Shown here piece by piece: positions 25,969 through 33,893 of a DNA stretch of 33,893 nt. Under the pieces are notes generated by a model, which did no database searches, was not told the origin of the DNA, and worked only from the letters and a program-made list of their open reading frames with translations. A program made the translations under genes and the position numbers. The first letter of the stretch is position 1. Every line of letters starts with the position of its first letter. This stretch comes from Deltaproteobacteria bacterium (GTDB lineage Bacteria > Myxococcota_A > Polyangia > JAAYKL01): assembly GCA_029565915.1 (NCBI GenBank), contig JAKQNG010000243.1, positions 1 through 33,893 of the forward strand, written 5' to 3'.

Positions 25969-27642
25969 ATGAAGAAGCCGCCGCGACGAGCGACCGTCCG
26001 TTTTCTCAGGGCCTATTTCACGGCCGTGCGCATCCTCCTGTCCTACGGCTGGTTCTTCTTCAAGGTCCGCCTGTTCGGACAGATGTATCGCGAAGAACAC
26101 ATTGATGCGCTTCACCGGACCAGTGCCCGTCGCATCGAGACCACCATCCTCGAATTGCAGGGGCTGTTCATCAAGGTGGGGCAGTTGTTCAGCATCATGA
26201 CCAACTTTCTGCCCCAGACCTTCCGCAGCGGATTACAGAACCTGCAGGATGCGGTGCCGGCCCGTCCCTACGAACAGATCGTGCAGCAGGTGAGGTCCCA
26301 GTTCGGCCGGCCGCCTCTGGAGGTGTTCGCCCGCTTCGACGAGGCACCCATCGCGTCGGCCTCCCTCGGGCAGGTCCATTCCGCCGTGACCCATGACGGC
26401 GTGCGGGTGGCCGTCAAGGTGCGGCATCCCGATGTGGAGGCCATGGCGAAGGCGGACCTGCGCACCATCTGGCGGATCCTTCAGCTGGTGAAAAAGTTCG
26501 TGCGACTGCGGGGCCTGGACAACTACTACTACGAAATTGAAGCGATGATTCTTGAAGAGCTGGATTTCGAAAAGGAGGCCGCCAACATTGAAGTCATTTC
26601 GGCCAATTTCAAGGACACCGGCACACTGGCCTTTCCCCGTGTTTTCCGGGAGCTCTCCGGCAAGAAGGTGCTCACGCTCGATTACCTGGAAGGCATCAAG
26701 ATCACCGACACGGAGCGACTGGTGGAAGCCGGGCACGATCCGACCCGGATTGCCACCGACCTGCTCACCGCATACTGCCAGATGATTTTCGTGGACGGCA
26801 TCTACCACGCGGACCCCCATCCGGGAAACCTGATGGTCGCCGCGGACGGGCGGATCATCCTGCTGGATTTCGGTGCCGTGGGTACCCTCCGGAAGGAAAC
26901 CCGGGAAGGGCTCGGCGCGCTGATGGAAGCCATCATCCGGGGGAACGAGGAACAGCTGCTGCATTCCCTGCGGCAGATGGGATTCCTGCGGGTGGGGACC
27001 AATCAGACGGAGGCAGCGACACGGGTTATCGAACACTTTCACCGCCGATTCCAGGAAGAAATCCGCGTGCAGGATTTTTCGTTTTCGTCCATCCAGATCG
27101 ATGCCGCGCGGGGACTGGAGCATCTCGCCGATCTGCGGGAGATGAACGTGGGCATCCGGGAGCTGTCCACCGCCTTCCACATGCCCCGGGAATGGGTTCT
27201 CCTGGAGCGCACCGTCCTGCAGCTCACGGGGATCTGCACGTCTCTTGACACGGCATTGAACCCCGCCGCCATCGTGCGGCCGTATCTCGAAGAATTTGTC
27301 CTCGGCAGGGACACGGACTGGTCGGCCATGCTGTTTGATCTGACGCGGGATCGGGTGCTGTCCTTCCTGTCCATTCCCCGGCAGTTCGATCGATTTGTGT
27401 CCCACGCCCTGTCCGGTCGACTGCAGGTCCGTTCCGACGGTGGGCTGATGCCGGCCAGGCTGGTGTATCTGGCGGTGCAGCAACTGTCATTTGCGCTACT
27501 GGCGGGTACGTCTGCGGCCGCGGCCATGTATCTCGACGCGACGGACCGTCCCGGATGTGCGCGTTACGCGGTCTGGGCCGGCGGCGGATTCCTCATCCTC
27601 ATGCTGATTTCCATGATTCGCGCGGGGCGCGTGAAGCGCTAG
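25969..27642 (+). CDS. AarF/UbiB-family (ABC1) atypical kinase
   Basis: This family of protein-kinase-like ATPases is linked to ubiquinone synthesis and lipid or isoprenoid handling at membranes. The 557-residue product shows the family motifs: FIKVGQLFS with the KxGQ Lys (about 68-76), the Ala-rich nucleotide loop ASASLGQVH, the VKV Lys, HADPHPGN in the catalytic loop and LLDFGAVG with the metal-binding Asp. The C-terminus has two hydrophobic segments (about 500-520 and 530-550), as in UbiB. Another 'kinase' role cannot be excluded, but no ubi genes lie nearby. The stop TAG at 27642 abuts the convergent stop of the next gene with no bases between. Confidence 0.93.
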   Translation: MKKPPRRATVRFLRAYFTAVRILLSYGWFFFKVRLFGQMYREEHIDALHRTSARRIETTILELQGLFIKVGQLFSIMTNFLPQTFRSGLQNLQDAVPARPYEQIVQQVRSQFGRPPLEVFARFDEAPIASASLGQVHSAVTHDGVRVAVKVRHPDVEAMAKADLRTIWRILQLVKKFVRLRGLDNYYYEIEAMILEELDFEKEAANIEVISANFKDTGTLAFPRVFRELSGKKVLTLDYLEGIKITDTERLVEAGHDPTRIATDLLTAYCQMIFVDGIYHADPHPGNLMVAADGRIILLDFGAVGTLRKETREGLGALMEAIIRGNEEQLLHSLRQMGFLRVGTNQTEAATRVIEHFHRRFQEEIRVQDFSFSSIQIDAARGLEHLADLREMNVGIRELSTAFHMPREWVLLERTVLQLTGICTSLDTALNPAAIVRPYLEEFVLGRDTDWSAMLFDLTRDRVLSFLSIPRQFDRFVSHALSGRLQVRSDGGLMPARLVYLAVQQLSFALLAGTSAAAAMYLDATDRPGCARYAVWAGGGFLILMLISMIRAGRVKR

Positions 27643-28248
27643 CTACTCGTCGAGTTCGTCCATCAGATAGTTCATGATCACTTCATCAAGGGACTTGTCG
27701 CTGATGAAGCTGTCGCCGAATGAGCCGTTCGGATCCGGCGATTCAAAAATGGATACGCCTCGTGAAATGGACGACTCGGCAATGGTGATGTTGTGGACCC
27801 GTTCCATCTTTGCCGGCGCCATGGCGGCGACACTGCTGCGGTGCTCTTCCCCGGGCGGCGGCCCATCTTCGGCACCCTGCACCTTGAAACCGCCGGTTTT
27901 CTCCCGTCCCTTCGGGCCTTCCATGCCCGATGAAGCAGTGTAGTCGAGGGGGTGGCCCAGAATCTGTTCGGCGATCTGGTCGTGGGCGCCTTCCCGGAGT
28001 TCGACGAACATCGCCTTGTGCTGATCCTTCATCAGTCGACGGACAATTTCCTCGAAGTCGGCTGCGTCGAGATGTTCTTTGTAGGCCGTTTTTTTCGTCG
28101 AAAGGATGGTTCCTTCGGTAAACAGGTGGGTAATGACGTGGGGATGGTCCCGTCCGGAATCCTCGGTCTGGATATGAAAGATATGACCCGCGTGACGGAT
28201 ATTCGTGTTGTAACCCAGCAACGGCGAATTGAACTTCTCTTTTGCCAT
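27643..28248 (-). CDS. conserved hypothetical protein, deltaproteobacterial type
   Basis: The 201-residue cytoplasmic protein has a conserved-looking N-terminal half. It starts FNSPLLGYNTNIRHAGHIFHIQTEDSG, followed by THLFTEGTILSTKK and a helix with VRRLMKDQHKAMFVELREG. This pattern recurs, in my memory, in hypothetical proteins of Myxococcota, but I know no domain name. The second half is a low-complexity linker plus an acidic C-terminus (DEVIMNYLMDELDE) that could be a partner-binding tail. GGGA precedes the ATG. It lies downstream of the kinase-TPR-glycosidase genes, with a 90-base gap. Function is unknown. Confidence 0.82.
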   Translation of the reverse strand: MAKEKFNSPLLGYNTNIRHAGHIFHIQTEDSGRDHPHVITHLFTEGTILSTKKTAYKEHLDAADFEEIVRRLMKDQHKAMFVELREGAHDQIAEQILGHPLDYTASSGMEGPKGREKTGGFKVQGAEDGPPPGEEHRSSVAAMAPAKMERVHNITIAESSISRGVSIFESPDPNGSFGDSFISDKSLDEVIMNYLMDELDE

Positions 28249-28338
28249 GCGACGTCTGTCCCGTTTCCAGGACCGAATCTAACACAGTTGACCGTCGATG
28301 CCTAGACCGCGATCACGCAGACTGCGATCCCGTCGCCG

Positions 28339-30888
28339 TTACCGGAACAGGGCATCCAGCCGGGTGCCCAGGGCGGTCCTCTTCGCGGCGCTGAACCGCA
28401 CGGCGATGCGTTCTCCGCTGCGTTCCGCCACATGGGTACCGTCCACGGTCACGAGTCGACCACCCCGGCGCACGAGCAGGTCAAACGAAACGTCTTTTTC
28501 GCTGAAGGCGACGGCGTTGTGTACACCGGATTTCTGAAAGGCGTCCCGTACATCGTTCCAGTCGCCATGGGCGGCGATGAACCAGCGGTCGTCCCGGATG
28601 GCGATGCCGATGACGGGTCCGCGACCGGGTTTCTCGTCCCCGTCCCGCAGCAGCCAGGCCCCTTGCAGGGCCTGCTGTTCGGACAGGCCTTCCCGCGTGA
28701 AGGGCAGCAGTCGGATGCCTCCGCCGTCGCTGATCGCCAGGGTGGCGCCGTCGGGGACGAGGGAGGCGACTTCCTGGCCGTCCATGAGCTGTCCCTGTCC
28801 GGAAGACCAGGTGCCCAGCACCAGTTCGGCCACCAGGCGACTGTCATTGAAGGGAGCGGATGGAGCGGCGATGTCGGCCAGTGCATCGGGTACGGCGCCG
28901 TGGAACAGGGATGCGGCAGTGGCGTGCAGATCGACCGCGATGAAGCGTACGCCATTGTCCACTTTCCGGTGAACGGCGGGAAGGAAGGCCGGGGCCGGCT
29001 GGGTGAGACCTGCCGCGGACCATCCGTCGCCGGGAGGAGAGTTGTCCCGCAGAGTCATGAAAAAGAAATCCTTGGGCGCGCCGTTTACCAGTCGGGGCGG
29101 CGAATACATGGTTTCCTTGATGAGGTGGCGATACTTGAATTCGGGTTTCGTCCCTTCCGCGTAAGGCGCGAACCGGAACGCCACCAGCACGGTGTGGAAG
29201 GGATTCATGTCGAGGTGGATGCCGTAGGTGCAGCGGGCGGCGTTCATGGCCACACCCAGGGTCCGGGCGGTCAGGTCCTCACCCCAGGCATAGATCAGTG
29301 TGCCGTCGTCGGTCATGCAGATGCCCGAGCGGATTGTGTTCATCATTGAGATGTCTTCGTCGAGCGTGAATCCCCAGAGATAACGGCGGCGCGGATTGAC
29401 GACGCCCTTTTCCACCAGGGGATCCATGTTCTGCCGGTATGACACCATGTCCGCGGGAATGGGCTGTCCCTTCGGCCAGGAGCCCATGCCGATGCGACCG
29501 TCGTCGTCCACGGCAATCGTCGCCGCATCGTCTTTCGGCGGCAGCAGAACTGTTCGATCGGCCATCATACCGTACTCGCCGTGCATGGTCTTGAACGCGC
29601 CGTTGAATGCCAGCGCCACCCGTCCGGTCAGGTCCGGATCCCGCGGAATGCGGCCGGTTCCCACCTCTCCGGTGGTGGAGATGGGATCTTCGTGGCCGCC
29701 CACCATGTGGAGATTCAGCTGACGCGTATCAATGGCGTACAACTGCACCCGCACGTAGGGACGCGTCTCGTCGCAGCGTACCCAGGTCCGGTACACGGAT
29801 GGCGGCGCGTCCGGCAGGTGCTGCATGAAGTCCTGCTCCGCGGGCACCCATTCGCCTTCTCCTTGTTTCGCAGAAGAAAAGACAGGCGGTTCCAGATTGT
29901 CGGGAGGCCAGACCACCGGTGACGGATCGCCCACTTCCCGATCGGGACTCAGCTTGACGATTGTCCGCGCAGGACGGGACCGACGTCCCGGGACCGCATC
30001 GCTTTCGTCCGCGTCCGTTGATCGAAGGGACCAGGTCCACCGGTTCAGGCGATCCCGCGCGGCGAACACCCGGCCTTCGAGCCATTCGATGGGACCCGGA
30101 CCGATCCACGGTACGGCACGGACGGAATCGACCATCCACAGGACCGGGCGCTTGGGCAGTCGCACTTCCTTCTGCACGTGGATGCCCGCGGCTTCCCCGT
30201 TGTCCGAGCGAAGGTCGATATTCTGCAGGTGGCGTCCACCCGTGCGATTGGTCCACTCCAGAATGAAGGACTGACCATCTTCCTTGTCGAGGATCGAAAA
30301 ATCCACCCGGGTGGCGGGTTCGCTGAAATGGATGCTGCGGCGATCAATGCCCGCCGGGCGGCCGGTTCGCTGCAGGTCGGAAATCCTGGCCAGCACCCGC
30401 TGGGAGGAGGTCCAGCTTCCGTCCTCAGGCAGGGGCTGACCCCGCAGATCGAAGAGCGTGATCGAGCGCACCTCCTGGAGGGCACGGGTGGCGGTGGCGA
30501 TGAGTGAACCGTGCACCTTGAACAGGAATTCGTCGCCCGCGTCCGTCCGGGTGAGGTTGACCAGCGACGAAACGTCGAGCAGGGTCGGGCCCGGAGCGAG
30601 GCGGGCCTCTGCGATGTACAGGTCCCGGGGAGTGCCCGGCCGCAGGGATGCGAGAAAGACGATGTCTCCCCCATTGGTGGCCGTGCGCAGGTTCGATGCC
30701 GCTCGCCCGTCGAGCCATACGATGGAGCCGGTTTCCACGCGAAGTCCCGTAATGGCGGAGAGCTGCACGTCCAGGGGCTGTCCGGGCTGCGGGGCCGGAC
30801 GGCCGATGAGCGCCGTCAGGACACCGATGGCAGCGACGACAACGAAGAGATTGCGCCGTGCGGCAGCGTATTGTCTGAGAGCGTTCAT
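28339..30888 (-). CDS. exported protein with phosphodiester-glycosidase-like (NAGPA) domain
   Basis: The 849-residue product has an N-terminal membrane anchor or signal (14-28). The first ~380 residues are beta-rich and unrecognised. Residues about 385-600 resemble the NAGPA/phosphodiester glycosidase domain: LAFNGAFKTMHGEYGMM (427-442), WGFTLD (505-510), GICMTDDGTLIYAWG (522-536) and CTYGIHLDMNPFHT (553-566), where the family normally has a conserved NG and LDGGGS-like Asp. The Gly-rich part of the last motif differs, so activity is uncertain. The remaining 250 residues are also beta-rich. The start has no good ribosome-binding site; it lies 24 bases after the TPR gene, so coupling is likely. 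Confidence 0.8.
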   Translation of the reverse strand: MNALRQYAAARRNLFVVVAAIGVLTALIGRPAPQPGQPLDVQLSAITGLRVETGSIVWLDGRAASNLRTATNGGDIVFLASLRPGTPRDLYIAEARLAPGPTLLDVSSLVNLTRTDAGDEFLFKVHGSLIATATRALQEVRSITLFDLRGQPLPEDGSWTSSQRVLARISDLQRTGRPAGIDRRSIHFSEPATRVDFSILDKEDGQSFILEWTNRTGGRHLQNIDLRSDNGEAAGIHVQKEVRLPKRPVLWMVDSVRAVPWIGPGPIEWLEGRVFAARDRLNRWTWSLRSTDADESDAVPGRRSRPARTIVKLSPDREVGDPSPVVWPPDNLEPPVFSSAKQGEGEWVPAEQDFMQHLPDAPPSVYRTWVRCDETRPYVRVQLYAIDTRQLNLHMVGGHEDPISTTGEVGTGRIPRDPDLTGRVALAFNGAFKTMHGEYGMMADRTVLLPPKDDAATIAVDDDGRIGMGSWPKGQPIPADMVSYRQNMDPLVEKGVVNPRRRYLWGFTLDEDISMMNTIRSGICMTDDGTLIYAWGEDLTARTLGVAMNAARCTYGIHLDMNPFHTVLVAFRFAPYAEGTKPEFKYRHLIKETMYSPPRLVNGAPKDFFFMTLRDNSPPGDGWSAAGLTQPAPAFLPAVHRKVDNGVRFIAVDLHATAASLFHGAVPDALADIAAPSAPFNDSRLVAELVLGTWSSGQGQLMDGQEVASLVPDGATLAISDGGGIRLLPFTREGLSEQQALQGAWLLRDGDEKPGRGPVIGIAIRDDRWFIAAHGDWNDVRDAFQKSGVHNAVAFSEKDVSFDLLVRRGGRLVTVDGTHVAERSGERIAVRFSAAKRTALGTRLDALFR

Positions 30889-30912
30889 CAAGATGTTCGA
30901 TTCGTCATGACT

Positions 30913-31866
30913 TCAGAAAGAGGCCGCTGCGCTCAGCCCGCCCCCGTTGGGGAGTACCATCGGCGCCACCATTGGCCGCAGGCTGATCCGGTGCGGTTGG
31001 TACCTCGGCGGAACGTCTTTTTCCTCCAGTTTCCGCCAGGTCGTGTCGCGCTGGGAAAAGAAATAGATGGAATCGACAATCCCCGCGAGCATGAGCACGC
31101 CGACGGAAATGAGCGATGCGTGATTGGCAATTCGATATCCCGTTTCCAGCCGCTCATACTTCTTTTTCGTTTTTGCGGAATAGAATGGTGTCTCCGCCTC
31201 TTTCCGCAGGCTCTCGTGAAGGGCGAAGGTGACGATCCCGGCGGACATCAGGGTCAGTTCACCGGTCAGGAACAGGACACCCTTGCGCCGCTGACCGTTC
31301 TGAAACTGGCCGGCCCCGAAGGGCATCAGGGCCACGAGAAGAGAGTGCTCCTTCACGTGTCGCTCCAGATATACATGGGTGCGCAATTTTTCGATGGCGA
31401 GCTGGCGTTCCTTTTCTTCCTGCGCCTTCTTTTCCGCTTCGGCACGGGCTTCCGCCTCGGCGATCCGGGCCAGTCGCTGCGCGTGCTTCTGTTGCACTTC
31501 CGTAAAAAAATCGACCACGTCGATGGGAAAAATCAGCGGATCGAGCATGAATTCAGGCTCCATGTTGAGGAGCTGCACAAACTGTTCTTCCGCCTTTTCT
31601 TTTTCGTTGAGGAACAGGTAGCTGACACCCAGGTATTTATGCGTTTCGGCGATGAGGGCCGGGTTGTCCGATGCGGTGGACAGAAAGGCCTCGAAGCGAC
31701 GGCAGGCTTCCGGGTAGTCCCCTGCATCAAAAGCGTTTTTGGCCTTGGCAAATTCCACGAACGGGTCCTGCGCGCCGGCAGGCAGTGAACACAGGAAAGC
31801 GATGCCGCAGGCGAGAAATGCGGCCACGGTCGGCGCGAAACGTGGAAAAACAGCTTGGAATGTCAA
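30913..31866 (-). CDS. exported TPR protein with membrane segments
   Basis: The product begins with a signal peptide (VAAFLACGIAFLCSLPAGAQ). A TPR-like region follows (KNAFDAGDYPEACRRFEAFL, then LGVSYLFLNEKEKAEEQF), next a coiled coil rich in Ala/Glu/Arg (RIAEAEARAEAEKKAQEEKE), then two or three hydrophobic segments with small-residue motifs (LVALMPFGAGQFQNGQRRKG and following). The last region resembles DUF5683-like membrane proteins with a Gly-Gly-Gln-type loop. TTG at 31866 is preferred because GAGGG lies six bases upstream; ATG at 31896 and TTG at 31914 are possible. The kinase stop is only a few dozen bases upstream, so it belongs to that operon. Confidence 0.82.
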   Translation of the reverse strand: MTFQAVFPRFAPTVAAFLACGIAFLCSLPAGAQDPFVEFAKAKNAFDAGDYPEACRRFEAFLSTASDNPALIAETHKYLGVSYLFLNEKEKAEEQFVQLLNMEPEFMLDPLIFPIDVVDFFTEVQQKHAQRLARIAEAEARAEAEKKAQEEKERQLAIEKLRTHVYLERHVKEHSLLVALMPFGAGQFQNGQRRKGVLFLTGELTLMSAGIVTFALHESLRKEAETPFYSAKTKKKYERLETGYRIANHASLISVGVLMLAGIVDSIYFFSQRDTTWRKLEEKDVPPRYQPHRISLRPMVAPMVLPNGGGLSAAASF

Positions 31867-31917
31867 GGGATCGCCCTCATGCGTCGAGCGGTACATTACA
31901 GCGGCAGAATGCAAAAA

Positions 31918-33735
31918 TCAAAGAGGTTCTTTTTCCAGCGAAACGGCGAGTTCGGTGCTGTTGCCCGCATGGACAACCACATGTTTCTGCACCGGCCGAT
32001 ATCCCTGTGCGTTGACGAGCACCTTCACCTCCGCCGTGGGGCCGTCCTTGACGTTCAGCTCGATGGGCGCATTTCCGCGGCCCATTTCCTGGCCGTTGAC
32101 GGCCACGTTACTGTCCACGTTGGTGCGCACCAGCAGGACCGCCGGCTTCCACTGCAGCCGGGCGCCAAGGTTGAACGGTCGATCCCCGGCCTCCAGCCGG
32201 AAGCGGGTCGTGAGCGATTCGAGGCGGGGATCCGCCGGAATGAACCGGACGATGTGCTCGCCGAGGGACAGCTCCCGCGTTCGATCTGCCGCTTTGTAAA
32301 CAAACCGCTCCTTCTCGTCGATGACGATGTCCACGCTCATCGGATGAGGAATGAACACGACGGCGCGGGTCCCTTCCGGCTCGACGGGGGCTCCGGCTCC
32401 CACTCCCGTTTGTTTTCGGGTGGTTCCGGGATCGCCCGTTTGTTCTTCCTTCTGCACAATGACGATCCGGCGCGCCGGATCGGGCGTGGCGGATGGGGTT
32501 GCGGTTCCTTTTACCGGCGTCAGGGCGGGAACGGGTGGTCGGACAGGGACGGCGGAGGATTGTCGGGAATCTGCGGCAGGGGTGATCAGATACACGATGA
32601 GCCAGGCGATAGCGGTGACGACGACGGCAATGGCGAGGATAGTGCCCACCCGCTCCGCGCTGCGGCGGAGACGGCGGCGGCGGGAGAGGATGTGCACCGC
32701 GTTCAGGGCGGTTTCATTGGCCGGGTCGATGGCCAGGACCCGGTTCAGGTGATTCATCGCTTCGGGCAGGCGCCCGGCCTTCCGCGCAACCCTGCCGAGT
32801 TCGAGGGAAGTGGCCACGATGACAGGCAGCAGCTCCGCCTCCCACTGTTCCGGCTCCGTGAGGCATCGGCGGAGCGCATCGGCGGGGCTGTCGATGCGGC
32901 ACTGCCGGAGGGCGCCATCGAGATCCGCTACGGCGTCTGCGGCGCTGGCGTAACGGAGTTCGGGTTGCGACTGCAGGCAGCGGACGATGATGGACGATAC
33001 GGCGTGGCCCACGGCCGGGTTCACGCAGAGCGGATTGTCGTAGTACCCTTCCACCACCCGCTTGATGATCTGGTGAGGGCTGTTGCCCACGAACGGCGGC
33101 TGTCCGACGGTCATCTCGTACAGCAGGATACCCATTGAAAAAATATCGGACCGCGCATCCACGACGGGCTTTTCGATGTGTTCGGGCGACATGTAGGAAG
33201 GGGAGCCGAGAATCTGCCCCGTGGTAGTCATCTGGCCGACGCCGGCCAGGTAGGCGATGCCGAAGTCCGACAGGCGGATGCTGCCGTTGTGGTCGATGAG
33301 GATGTTTTCGGGTTTGACGTCCCGGTGGACGACGCCGGCTTCGTGGGCCGCCTGCAGGGCGAGGAAGACCTCCCGGGCGATGAGCGCGGCTCCTTCCGAC
33401 ACCAGAGGCTTCTGCCGGCGGGCGTCCAGAAAGCTGCGCAGCGTGATGCCTTCCACCAGCTCCATCACGATGTAGACTTCGCCCTCTGCGGTCTCCGCGT
33501 AATCGTAAATTTCCACGATGGATTGATGTTTCAGGCGGGCGACAGAACGGGCCTCCCGTTCAAAGCGGGCGCGGGCTTCCTCGTGAGTAACGAGGTGTGG
33601 ATGGAGCACTTTCACCGCCACGTCCCGCTTGAGGGTCGTGTCATATCCGCGGTATACGATTGCCATCCCGCCGCGGCCGATTTCGTCGTGAATTTCGTAT
33701 CGGTCGAGAGTTTTTCTAGTCGCAGCGCCAGCCAT
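31918..33735 (-). CDS. Hanks-type Ser/Thr protein kinase with TPR, membrane and PEGA-like regions
   Basis: The 605-residue kinase starts with a complete catalytic domain (13-275): glycine loop EIGRGGMAIVYRG (18-30), Lys42 in AVKVLHP, HRDVKPEN (137-144), DFG (157-159) and SPEH near 183. A short TPR-like region (306-345) precedes a basic stretch and one membrane segment (about 363-384). The periplasmic part has a Pro/Thr linker and two beta-rich units (about 450-600, ARLQWKPAVLLVRTNVDSNVAVNGQEMGRG and following) of the PEGA type. The kinase would phosphorylate cytoplasmic targets in response to envelope signals. The first ATG lacks a ribosome-binding site and lies 12 bases from the promoter -10 box, so the message is nearly leaderless. 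Confidence 0.95.
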   Translation of the reverse strand: MAGAATRKTLDRYEIHDEIGRGGMAIVYRGYDTTLKRDVAVKVLHPHLVTHEEARARFEREARSVARLKHQSIVEIYDYAETAEGEVYIVMELVEGITLRSFLDARRQKPLVSEGAALIAREVFLALQAAHEAGVVHRDVKPENILIDHNGSIRLSDFGIAYLAGVGQMTTTGQILGSPSYMSPEHIEKPVVDARSDIFSMGILLYEMTVGQPPFVGNSPHQIIKRVVEGYYDNPLCVNPAVGHAVSSIIVRCLQSQPELRYASAADAVADLDGALRQCRIDSPADALRRCLTEPEQWEAELLPVIVATSLELGRVARKAGRLPEAMNHLNRVLAIDPANETALNAVHILSRRRRLRRSAERVGTILAIAVVVTAIAWLIVYLITPAADSRQSSAVPVRPPVPALTPVKGTATPSATPDPARRIVIVQKEEQTGDPGTTRKQTGVGAGAPVEPEGTRAVVFIPHPMSVDIVIDEKERFVYKAADRTRELSLGEHIVRFIPADPRLESLTTRFRLEAGDRPFNLGARLQWKPAVLLVRTNVDSNVAVNGQEMGRGNAPIELNVKDGPTAEVKVLVNAQGYRPVQKHVVVHAGNSTELAVSLEKEPL

Positions 33736-33747
33736 TTTTCAGAGCGA

Positions 33748-33776
33748 ACTATATAGTCGTCCCTGAAAAACCGCAA
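33748..33776 (-). promoter_or_regulatory. candidate promoter of the kinase operon
   Basis: On the minus strand TTGCGG (33771-33776) is followed after 17 bases by TATAGT (33748-33753). The start codon at 33735 lies 12 bases after the -10 box, giving a leader of about five bases. Confidence 0.55.
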
Positions 33777-33816
33777 AGGCCCCGGGAAGATTGATATCTT
33801 TTCGTCGTGATTCGTG

Positions 33817-33866
33817 ATCAAATCACCATGAAACCGCCGATCGGCCCGAAAAGCTGGTGATTTGAT
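33817..33866. repeat. 12-base inverted repeat around a 10-base palindrome
   Basis: ATCAAATCACCA (33817-33828) and TGGTGATTTGAT (33855-33866) are perfect inverted copies separated by 26 bases. Inside lies the perfect palindrome GCCGATCGGC (33836-33845). The element is about 40 bases upstream of the kinase promoter -35 box. It could be an operator, a terminator of an upstream gene or part of a small palindromic repeat. Confidence 0.6.
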
Positions 33867-33893
33867 GCAGCCCAAAACCCAAGAGAAGACCCC

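Noticed and set aside
26233-27483. 416-codon frame on the minus strand opposite the AarF gene
   Set aside because: No recognisable domains; the AarF/UbiB motifs on the plus strand are complete.

Overview
This 33.9 kb stretch looks like the chromosome of a high-GC, Gram-negative bacterium of the deltaproteobacterial/Myxococcota type, probably an uncultured lineage. The grounds are lipoproteins with long Asp-Ser/Asp-Thr tracts, Hanks-type Ser/Thr kinase and PP2C phosphatase genes, TPR proteins, an RpoH-type sigma factor, a Cys-rich variant of Lgt, and small conserved proteins whose style is typical of that group. The taxonomic placement is inference; no rRNA, tRNA or ribosomal protein gene is present to anchor it.

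Layout. 1-133: 5' end of a lipoprotein gene cut by the window edge. 425-2205 (minus): rpoH-like sigma factor then rsmI. 2302-6949 (plus): a TrmA/RlmD-family RNA methyltransferase, a REC-Hpt-REC-REC-GGDEF signalling protein, a Cys-rich miniprotein, a lipoprotein and a small conserved protein. 6962-13401 (minus): a DNA-repair operon, ligA, a BRCT protein and an EndoQ-like PHP nuclease fused to a UvrD helicase. 13476-13903 (minus): a hicBA toxin-antitoxin pair. 14116-18254: four envelope-type genes (two lipoproteins, a TPR protein) and a YbjN-like protein. 18407-20520 (minus): rnc, a small exported protein and lgt. 20619-22558 (plus): a VKOR-DsbA fusion and a DUF4013-like membrane protein. 22661-24349 (plus): a Tat-type lipoprotein with repeated TDTG-x-x-AG motifs next to a radical SAM/SPASM enzyme. 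24446-27642 (plus): a membrane-anchored Ala/Pro-rich protein with TVFG motifs, a PP2C phosphatase and an AarF/UbiB kinase. 27643-33735 (minus): a Ser/Thr kinase, a TPR membrane protein, a phosphodiester-glycosidase-like protein and a conserved hypothetical protein.

Two regions could be undescribed systems. The first is the repair operon, whose three genes are joined by TGA-ATG and ATGA junctions. LigA ends with a QTELF peptide and the EndoQ-UvrD fusion with QLSLL, both resembling sliding-clamp-binding motifs. The ligA gene and most of the BRCT gene are AT-rich (about 37% GC in two sampled 60-base blocks, against 73% in a block of the fusion gene). The BRCT gene changes composition abruptly near 10105-10120, just before a LigA-type BRCT domain. 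This suggests a foreign ligA-BRCT segment recombined into the 3' end of a resident ligA. The second is the radical SAM/SPASM enzyme placed 12 bases after a Tat-exported, lipid-anchored, repeat-containing protein, which resembles a maturase-substrate pair.

A recurring feature is a sigma-70-like promoter placed so that transcription would start at or within a few bases of the start codon (before 5990, 13401, 21875 and 33735), in genes that lack a Shine-Dalgarno sequence. This suggests that leaderless mRNAs are common in this organism.
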